From Clostridiales bacterium (GTDB taxonomy: Bacteria; Bacillota_A; Clostridia; Lachnospirales; Bianqueaceae), in NCBI GenBank assembly GCA_019423265.1, contig JAHZBS010000015.1, positions 1-22,756 on the forward strand: a DNA stretch of 22,756 nucleotides. Direction: 5' to 3'. A model generated the notes under the pieces. That model did not search any database and had not been told where the DNA came from. It saw only the letters and a program-made list of their open reading frames with translations. Positions 16,943 through 22,756 of the stretch are shown piece by piece. Within the stretch, counting starts at the first letter, position 1. The number at the start of each line of letters is the position of its first letter. The translations under genes were made by a program, and so were the position numbers.

Positions 16943-16965
16943 TCTGAATCCCCTATATCTTAGAA

Positions 16966-16992
16966 AAAGGAGCTGTCGCCTTAGGCGACAGC
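16966..16992 (+). terminator. Hairpin behind gdhA, apparently a terminator missing its T tract
   Basis: Arms GCTGTCGCC (16972-16980) and GGCGACAGC (16984-16992) form a perfect 9-bp stem with a TTA loop, preceded by AAAAAGGA. A complete bidirectional terminator would continue with TCCTTTTT after the right arm; instead the sequence reads CCATAAGG. It looks like a native gdhA terminator cut at its 3' side, which suggests where the integrated element begins. Confidence 0.45.
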
Positions 16993-17017
16993 CCATAAGG
17001 AAGTAAATGAAATTTTC

Positions 17018-18731
<1,714 letters not shown>

Positions 18732-18735
18732 CTAT

Positions 18736-18764
18736 ATTATAACGCACCGTCCCTCTTTTTTCAG
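18736..18764 (-). promoter_or_regulatory. Promoter of the serine recombinase
   Basis: Minus strand: -35 CTGAAA (18759-18764), 17-bp spacer, -10 TATAAT (18736-18741), about 55 bp before the start codon. It separates recombinase expression from the upstream repA gene pair, whose last stop is at 18771. Confidence 0.6.
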
Positions 18765-18770
18765 CAGTTT

Positions 18771-19010
18771 TCATTTGGTTTCCTCCAAATTTCCAGCCAT
18801 GATACGGCGCAGCTTATCCAATACGCTTTCCGCCCCTTCCTCCGCATAATGGGGGATCGTATGATAGACTATATTCCCCTCAACGGCAATCATTTCTTCC
18901 GTACTGAAATCAAATTCAAAGACGCCGTCCTTGAAATGCTCTGCCACACGTTCGGCAATTTCCGGCTTCAGATATTTTGGAAGTTCACTCATATCCGCAG
19001 GATTACGCAA
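18771..19010 (-). CDS. Small acidic protein of the element, function unknown
   Basis: 79 aa if the TTG at 19010 is the start. That start is favoured because GGAGG (19018-19022) lies 7 nt upstream and the codon follows directly on the TGA of the preceding repA gene, implying coupled translation. The first internal ATG (18992, MSELPKYLKPE) has no good ribosome-binding site. The sequence contains a probable helix LKPEIAERVAEHFKD, a strand-rich centre around VFEFDFSTEEMIAVEGNIVYHT, and a C-terminal helix SVLDKLRRIMAG. I recall similar short ORFs next to repA in clostridial integrative elements, but I know no function. It has no membrane helix or signal peptide, and no clear DNA-binding motif. Confidence 0.6.
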   Translation of the reverse strand: MRNPADMSELPKYLKPEIAERVAEHFKDGVFEFDFSTEEMIAVEGNIVYHTIPHYAEEGAESVLDKLRRIMAGNLEETK

Positions 19011-19367
19011 TCACATCCCCTCCTTCCTTGCAGGCAAAATATTCAGGGTAATGACTGCCGGACGGCCAAGCCCCTGCTTTCTGCGAGTAATCAAACCGCT
19101 GCGTTCCAACTCCTGGAACGCTCTGGTCGCTACCTGGCGGCTCCGATGCAGTTTTTCCTTTGCTTCTTCCAGCGTGAAGTAAAGACGAATCCGTCCATCC
19201 GGTTCGATGTAACCATTTTCTTTGGAAATGCCCGCCCGGTCAAAGAGCATAGCATAGAGAACCTTTGCGTCATTGGACAGATTTAACGGTATCAGAAAGC
19301 GGGGAAACGGCAGATAAGGCGGTACGCCGCTGTCCTCCCTGTAAGGTATCAAAAAATTGTCTTGCAT
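19011..19367 (-). CDS. RepA_N-like replication initiator protein
   Basis: 118 aa (119 if the preceding ATG at 19370 is used; the second ATG has the better 6-nt spacing to AAGGAG). It matches the short RepA N-terminal type found in Tn916/Tn1549-class elements: a PFPRFLIPLNLSNDAKVLYAMLFDRAG helix pair, then a winged-helix region with EKLHRSRQVATRAFQELERSGLI and a basic wing, TRRKQGLGRP. Proteins of this kind are thought to bind an origin and help the excised circle replicate; whether this short form suffices alone is unknown. Its ribosome-binding site is preceded by a perfect 9-bp inverted repeat (19383-19406) and the structured region 19407-19742, a sensible place for origin sequences. The downstream small ORF starts right at its stop codon. 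Confidence 0.78.
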   Translation of the reverse strand: MQDNFLIPYREDSGVPPYLPFPRFLIPLNLSNDAKVLYAMLFDRAGISKENGYIEPDGRIRLYFTLEEAKEKLHRSRQVATRAFQELERSGLITRRKQGLGRPAVITLNILPARKEGM

Positions 19368-19382
19368 CATGTACTCCTTCCC

Positions 19383-19406
19383 ATCAATCCATCCCCCTGG
19401 ATTGAT
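19383..19406. repeat. Perfect inverted repeat next to the repA ribosome-binding site
   Basis: ATCAATCCA (19383-19391) and TGGATTGAT (19398-19406) with a 6-nt TCCCCC spacer, 3 bp upstream of the repA Shine-Dalgarno. An additional ATTGAT copy follows at 19410-19415, making an ATTGATTTGATTGAT double. It could be an autoregulatory operator, an RNA hairpin that controls repA translation, or iteron-like origin DNA. Confidence 0.5.
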
Positions 19407-19742
19407 TTGATTGATATTAACTATCTTGTAATTAACTTTTTTTCTTTAATTTCCGTCTAAATATGGGCAGTCCAAAAGGTCGGAAAAACCGATGTCTGAA
19501 AGAGAGGGACGGGGCTGCCCAGAGCGTCAGGTTTTCCAGTCTCTGAAAATCCAGTATTGGAGAATTTCATATAGGCGGAAATCGCAATAAGCCGATAAAT
19601 CAGCAGGACAGCAGCCTACGCCTAAATGGGAAAATCCCATTTAGGCAAAAATCTTCCTGCGGACAGTTAAAAGCATCGTTTAGAGGGGAGCAGGGGATTT
19701 ATCCCTCATACCTGTCGACCGTGGTTTGGAACACCAGCAAAT
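19407..19742. other. Structured non-coding region between the VLP gene and repA (candidate origin of replication or transfer)
   Basis: About 335 bp without a credible gene but dense in inverted repeats: TGGGCAG/CTGCCCA (19464-19470 with 19515-19521) enclosing TCGG-A5-CCGA (19480-19492); TTTTCCAG with CTGAAAA (19532-19548); a perfect 12-bp stem at 19620-19646; GGGAT-TT-ATCCC (19694-19705). None ends in a T tract on the minus strand, so these are not ordinary terminators. In elements of this type, oriT or the replication origin often lies near repA and the mobilization genes, but no relaxase is visible here to support the oriT reading. Confidence 0.4.
19620..19646. repeat. Perfect 12-bp stem hairpin
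   Basis: GCCTAAATGGGA (19620-19631), loop AAA, TCCCATTTAGGC (19635-19646). There are no mismatches, and neither strand has a T tract after it. This is the strongest dyad of the non-coding region. Confidence 0.7.
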
Positions 19743-20105
19743 TCAAGGTTTTTTCGCCTCTAATTGTCCGCATAGACGCCGCCTTTTCCGGTCACTGTCT
19801 GTTTTCTGTCTGCGGTGGACTTTCACCGCACAGGGCTTGCAGTATTTGGCCCGGTTGGAACCGGGGAGAAATGGCTGCCCGCAGATCACGCAGCGTTTCA
19901 AGTCGTCCCGAAATAGGAGCGCCGTTTCCAACGGCTTGTCCAGCGGCAGGACAGCGTGGCGGAACCATTTGCAGAGAAGCGAATAAGAAATGCTCTGGAC
20001 ACAGACACATTCCTCCCCGTCGTCCAATGCGATACAGTTGCCGTTGTCATAGTTGCAGCACTCATGCACCAGCTTCCGCATCCGTCGGTATTGTGGATAA
20101 TTCAT
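19743..20105 (-). CDS. Cysteine-rich VLP-type protein of mobile elements
   Basis: 120 aa. The N-terminal half carries a cysteine cluster HECCNYDNGNC, then CVCVQSISYSLLCKWF, typical of the proteins annotated as cysteine-rich VLP. The C-terminal half has a zinc-ribbon CVICGQPF then KYCKPCAVKVHRRQ, followed by a strongly basic tail (TDSDRKRRRLCGQ). Such proteins occur next to mobilization or replication genes on Firmicutes elements; their biochemical role is not known to me, though a DNA- or relaxase-associated metal-binding protein is plausible. The start is uncertain: the only in-frame ATG (20105) is 26 nt from a very good AAGGAGG site, while an in-frame ATC sits at ideal distance from it, which suggests a longer protein with a near-cognate start or a base error. 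Confidence 0.8.
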   Translation of the reverse strand: MNYPQYRRMRKLVHECCNYDNGNCIALDDGEECVCVQSISYSLLCKWFRHAVLPLDKPLETALLFRDDLKRCVICGQPFLPGSNRAKYCKPCAVKVHRRQKTDSDRKRRRLCGQLEAKKP

Positions 20106-20243
20106 AACCGGAATCTGATCGTGGATAAAAACACCTCCTTCCTGACAGTCAAAAAAATATCCCTCTATTATTCAGTACATTTTCAGGGGTAAAAGTGCGG
20201 GGGTAAAATAAATTTGGAGAAATTTGGAGCGAATTGAAAGCAA

Positions 20244-20287
20244 ACAGACAGACTGCTGTGACTTTTCGGACACAACAGCCTGTCTGT
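20244..20287 (-). terminator. Terminator-like hairpin behind the winged-helix gene
   Basis: Arms 20244-20260 and 20271-20287 pair over 17 positions with two mismatches (core ACAGACAG/CTGTCTGT) around a 10-nt loop. On the minus strand it is followed by TTTGCTTTC, a weak T tract. It lies directly behind the stop of the winged-helix gene (20292), where a terminator for the cargo genes is expected. Confidence 0.6.
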
Positions 20288-20291
20288 GCAG

Positions 20292-20794
20292 TTACATGTT
20301 GAATTTATAGCCGACGCTGCGGATACTGCTGATATAGTTGGGGACATCCGGCTCTGTCTTAAGTTTTTTCCGCAGCCGGTTGATGATGTTGTGGATTGCC
20401 TGCGTCATATCGTCCCCGGATTCATAGCCCCAGATATAGTCCGAGATGATCTCAAAGGTGATTACACGCCTGCGGTTGGCAATCAGGAGATGAAGCATTT
20501 CAAATTCCCTGTATGTTAAATCAACCTTCTTATTCCGCACAAGTACGGTTCTTTCTTCTAAGCAAAAATACAGGTCTTTTACCCGGATTTCTGTTAAAGG
20601 CGGAATAGGGTCATCTTTGGAAAGTGAGATTGCCGGGGCAGCGCGATCAGACAAGGCATGTGGGAATGACCGTTTTTCCCTTTCCAGAATGTAATCTGTC
20701 AGTTCGTCCTGCTGACGCTGGCTTAACAAAACAGACAGTTTTTCGCCAATCTGCCTGCCATTCTCCGACAGGTCTAATACAGCTAATTTCCCAT
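20292..20794 (-). CDS. Stand-alone winged-helix (Trans_reg_C/OmpR-type) regulator, frameshifted at its third codon
   Basis: The C-terminal 95 residues are an OmpR/PhoB DNA-binding domain: LYFCLEERTVLVRNKKVDLTYREFEMLHLL, then MTQAIHNIINRLRKKL and the wing IRSVGYKFNM. There is no receiver domain in front, only a helical region. As read, the first usable start in the long frame is a TTG at 20729 without a Shine-Dalgarno. However, the frame stays open upstream (GKLAVLDLSENGRQIGEKL) to exactly behind an ATG at 20792-20794 that has AAGGTG 5 nt ahead. From that ATG the sequence reads ATGGGAAATTAG, so a single missing A in the AAA run (20787-20789 on the + strand) turns codon 4 into a stop; with AAAA the protein would be about 167 aa. 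So this is a frameshifted gene or a sequencing error. Receiver-less regulators like this are common on clostridial elements; its targets are unknown. Confidence 0.75.
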
Positions 20795-20874
20795 GTAATC
20801 ACCTTCTTTTTCGTCCAACGTGATTTTTTGTAAAGACTGCTTCATAAATCTGTATTCTTAAGTTAGACGGAAGT

Positions 20875-21720
20875 TTATTCCAAATTCAGGAATGATTTTA
20901 TTTTCCACCCATCTCGAAACCCCTTCCTATAAAATTCCTCCATAGCGAAATGGTTCCGCGTCAGCGTATCCATGCCACAGGTATCGTCCGGCGCAATGAT
21001 GCACAATTTTCCCTGCTCCTCATATTGTTTCGCCAAAGCTACACCCTTATTGTATTTCTCCGCACGCAGCCGCAGTTCCTCTGCTGCTCTGGGGTATTTC
21101 TTTTGGATTCCTTTTGCCAGTTTTTCATCTTTTTCAGGCGTCCGCAGTACATCCTTCGGTTTTGTAAGGATCAGCACAACTTTATCACAGCCCAGCGAAA
21201 ACGCTTTTTCGACAGGAATAGGATCGCTTAATGCACCGTCGTAGTAAAGCCGCCCCTGTACCTCATAAGGTTTACAGACAAAAGGGATTGCACAGGACGC
21301 TTTCAACACCCCATAATCGTCACGGGGCATATCCCCTTTGTCAAAATACTTCACCTCACCGGTTTCTGCGTCTGTGGCGACAGCATAAAACGTCTGTGAG
21401 CTTTGCATGAATGCGTCATAATCCAGAGGGTTTTCCCCGTCGGAATTGCTCAATGTACCATAAACGTAATCCATATCGATATATGTTTTTTTCTTTATGA
21501 AATTAGAAAAACTCATATACTGCTTCCGAGCAGAATACTCAATGTAAAATCGATAATTTCTTTTCTTCTGCCCTGCAATATAGGAAGATACGTTTGCGCT
21601 GCCAGCAGAAACGCCGATGCCTACATCAAACCGAACGCCCTGTTCCAGACAACAGTCCAGTACACCTGTTGCATAGACTCCCCGAAGCCCACCTCCCGTA
21701 TCTATGACACCTATTTTCAT
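20875..21720 (-). CDS. Patatin-like phospholipase / acyl hydrolase
   Basis: 281 aa. The patatin features are all present: oxyanion loop DTGGGLRGVYATGVLD (7-22), nucleophile S38 in GVSAGS (the GxSxG elbow) and catalytic D161 in the DGA of YYDGALSDPIPV. The Ser-Asp dyad hydrolyses ester bonds of lipids; the protein is of the bacterial YjjU/RssA-like size class. No signal peptide is present, so it acts inside the cell. I chose the ATG at 21720 because AAAGGA is 8 nt upstream and GxGGxRG then lies at the expected distance from the N-terminus; the longer reading frame to 21765 would overlap the previous gene and has no site. It is 31 bp downstream of the flavoprotein gene, in the same direction. 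The substrate is unknown. Some patatins act as effectors in anti-phage systems, but no partner gene for such a system is seen. Confidence 0.88.
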   Translation of the reverse strand: MKIGVIDTGGGLRGVYATGVLDCCLEQGVRFDVGIGVSAGSANVSSYIAGQKKRNYRFYIEYSARKQYMSFSNFIKKKTYIDMDYVYGTLSNSDGENPLDYDAFMQSSQTFYAVATDAETGEVKYFDKGDMPRDDYGVLKASCAIPFVCKPYEVQGRLYYDGALSDPIPVEKAFSLGCDKVVLILTKPKDVLRTPEKDEKLAKGIQKKYPRAAEELRLRAEKYNKGVALAKQYEEQGKLCIIAPDDTCGMDTLTRNHFAMEEFYRKGFRDGWKIKSFLNLE

Positions 21721-21751
21721 ATTGAATATCCTTCTTTCTTGCTGTATGTAC

Positions 21752-22318
21752 TCACTCGTTCCCATTCAGCCAGCCGACGAGTTCTTTAATCTTTCCTTGA
21801 TATTCCTGATTGTTGGCGAAAGCATCCTTTTCGTTTTCATTACCACATAAAACGACCTGCGAAGCACCAAAACCGGCAACCGTCCCACACATAGTAAACA
21901 GCCCCGCCGCTTTTTCTGCTTCGCTGTCCGGAGTACCTCCATAAGTCAACACGATACCACATTTCCTGTCTGCGGATGGCATAGTCATCCCTTTTGCGGG
22001 ATCACATAATGAATAGAAACGATCAATCAGAACCTTTACCGTACCGGGAGCTGCCGCAAAATAGAGTGGCGAAACAAATAAAATTCCATCGCAGGCCGGT
22101 ACTTTTTCAATCAAAGCTGCCGCATCATCCTGATGGATACATTTTCCGGTTGCTTTGCAGGAGTTACAGGCAACACAACTCTTTGTTTCATGTTCTCGTA
22201 CCTTGAATACTTCAACCTCTGCACCTTGCTGTTCTAACTCCTGAACTGCCAAATCTGTAATATGGTCACTGTTGCCATCTTTTCTTGGACTTCCGTTAAT
22301 AATGATATACTGCTTCAT
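21752..22318 (-). CDS. Flavodoxin-fold NAD(P)H-dependent oxidoreductase with an iron-sulfur-type cysteine motif
   Basis: 188 aa. The N-terminus IIINGSPRKDGNS (5-17) is the FMN phosphate-binding loop of the NADPH-dependent FMN reductase / iron-sulfur flavoprotein group. The compact motif C48-x2-C51-x2-C54-x5-C60 is the [4Fe-4S]-ligand pattern of the Isf family. FVSPLYFAAAPGTVKVLIDRF (about 80-100) and LTYGGTPDS (about 125-133) form the rest of the flavin site. It probably moves electrons from NAD(P)H or ferredoxin to a small acceptor (quinone, nitro compound, oxygen species). The start at 22318 has AGGAGG 7 nt upstream. It is 12 bp downstream of the oxidoreductase gene at the window edge, so the two likely form one operon with the patatin gene. 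Confidence 0.88.
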   Translation of the reverse strand: MKQYIIINGSPRKDGNSDHITDLAVQELEQQGAEVEVFKVREHETKSCVACNSCKATGKCIHQDDAAALIEKVPACDGILFVSPLYFAAAPGTVKVLIDRFYSLCDPAKGMTMPSADRKCGIVLTYGGTPDSEAEKAAGLFTMCGTVAGFGASQVVLCGNENEKDAFANNQEYQGKIKELVGWLNGNE

Positions 22319-22330
22319 GTTGCATCCTCC

Positions 22331-22756
22331 TTATTGATTTGAATTTATAGCGTTGCGGATAATATCCTCAATGTGTACCAATCTGTCACTGCCGATTAAA
22401 TCTTCCAGCGTACCTGTTGCAAGGTCGCCAAAATCACTGGTGAACAGATTTTGGAACATCGTGCTGTCGCTTTGCGCTTCCATTTCTGATAAACCAAGAT
22501 TCTTTAAATAAGCACTCATTTCTTCATGACTGACTTTTTGATATTGGACAGGCTTCCCGGAAATCTGCGCAATCTTTGCGGCAAGTTCCGAGTAAGTATA
22601 TGTCTGCGGATAGGTCAGATCATATATTTTGTTTTCATGCCCCGGTGTCGTTAATACAACGGCTGCGGCCTCGGCCATATTTTTTCTGGCGGCGGCATTG
22701 ATATTTCCACCGGTAATGGAAAGGAATTTCCCTGTCTGGATCGCCCGCCGGACATC
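22331..22756 (-). CDS. C-terminal part of an NmrA/QOR2-like NAD(P)-binding oxidoreductase (5' end outside window)
   Basis: The frame runs open from the window edge to the stop at 22331; 141 residues are visible. The segment NINAAARKNMAEAAAVVLTTPGHENKIYDLTYP corresponds to the R(x)DMAEA...VL...G..Y.LTGP-type pattern of atypical short-chain dehydrogenases (NmrA-like, NAD(P)H:quinone oxidoreductase 2). It is followed by TYSELAAKIAQISGKPVQYQ and the usual acidic helical end. The Rossmann fold and the cofactor-binding GxxGxxG are upstream, outside the window. An internal ATG at 22676-22678 is not the start because coding continues through it. These proteins reduce quinones or act as redox-sensing regulators. 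With the flavoprotein it makes a redox pair, perhaps for electrophile or quinone stress; that role is inference. Confidence 0.75.
   Translation of the reverse strand, partial: DVRRAIQTGKFLSITGGNINAAARKNMAEAAAVVLTTPGHENKIYDLTYPQTYTYSELAAKIAQISGKPVQYQKVSHEEMSAYLKNLGLSEMEAQSDSTMFQNLFTSDFGDLATGTLEDLIGSDRLVHIEDIIRNAINSNQ

Noticed and set aside
16943..17017. tRNA gene as integration target
   Set aside because: No tRNA-like cloverleaf or 3' tRNA end is present near the recombinase; the target appears to be the gdhA terminator region.
20092..20128. Two DnaA-box-like 9-mers (TGTGGATAA and CGTGGATAA, 28 bp apart) as a DnaA-dependent origin
   Set aside because: One lies inside coding sequence of the VLP gene, only two copies exist, and no AT-rich unwinding region with further boxes is nearby; too weak to call.
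20875..21720. Patatin as effector of an anti-phage (CBASS-like) system
   Set aside because: No cyclic-nucleotide synthase, ubiquitin-like or HORMA-type partner gene is adjacent; the visible neighbours are redox enzymes.

Overview
The window looks like the chromosome of an anaerobic, gut-type Clostridia bacterium (Firmicutes, probably Oscillospiraceae or a close relative). The evidence is the mixture of AGGAGG ribosome-binding sites, sigma-A promoters, an RlmD-type 23S rRNA methyltransferase, a MarR plus heterodimeric ABC exporter operon, a GH13 glycogen branching enzyme, an NADP-type glutamate dehydrogenase, and a clostridial integrated element with a large serine recombinase, a RepA_N-like protein and a cysteine-rich VLP protein. 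The taxon is inferred from gene families, not from a marker gene.

Layout. (1) 1-1.84 kb, + strand: the end of a small membrane protein with a very acidic tail, then rlmD/rumA. The rlmD frame stops early at an A5 run, and the remains of a C-terminal extension lie in the -1 frame just behind it. (2) 1.85-3.56 kb: a minus-strand AlbA_2/ATPase-fold regulator with its own promoter and repeats, then an intergenic stretch with a strong orphan terminator. (3) 3.57-8.51 kb, + strand: a DMT permease, then a MarR regulator whose perfect consensus promoter is bracketed by two palindromic operator-like sites, translationally coupled to a two-subunit ABC exporter with one degenerate and one canonical ATP site. 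(4) 8.5-10.55 kb, + strand: a compact operon of a HAD hydrolase, a Nudix hydrolase and endonuclease III. (5) 10.56-13.41 kb, minus strand: a small helical protein of unknown function and a large LamG-like/Ig-like/beta-helix carbohydrate-active protein interrupted by an in-frame TAG. (6) 13.5-16.94 kb, + strand: glgB, divergent from the beta-helix gene, and gdhA with a terminator-like hairpin in its leader. (7) about 17.0 kb to the right edge, all minus strand: an integrated mobile element starting with a serine recombinase just behind gdhA, then a small conserved-looking ORF, a RepA_N-like replication protein, a 370-bp structured non-coding region (possible origin or transfer region), a cysteine-rich VLP protein, a receiver-less winged-helix regulator with a frameshift at its start, a patatin-like hydrolase, a flavoprotein with an iron-sulfur motif and a partial NAD(P)-binding oxidoreductase. 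No relaxase is inside the window.

How it fits together. The MarR-ABC block reads as a self-regulated drug or toxicant efflux unit. HAD, Nudix and Nth fit nucleotide/DNA housekeeping. glgB and gdhA are carbon storage and ammonium assimilation. The right-hand element brings its own integration and replication functions, with redox/lipase-type cargo. I found no clear new defence or biosynthetic system. The observations most worth checking are the regulatory DNA (MarR double operator, gdhA leader, AlbA_2 repeats), the structured region of the element, and three broken genes: two with one-base losses in A runs and one with an in-frame amber codon. The two A-run losses may be sequencing artefacts.
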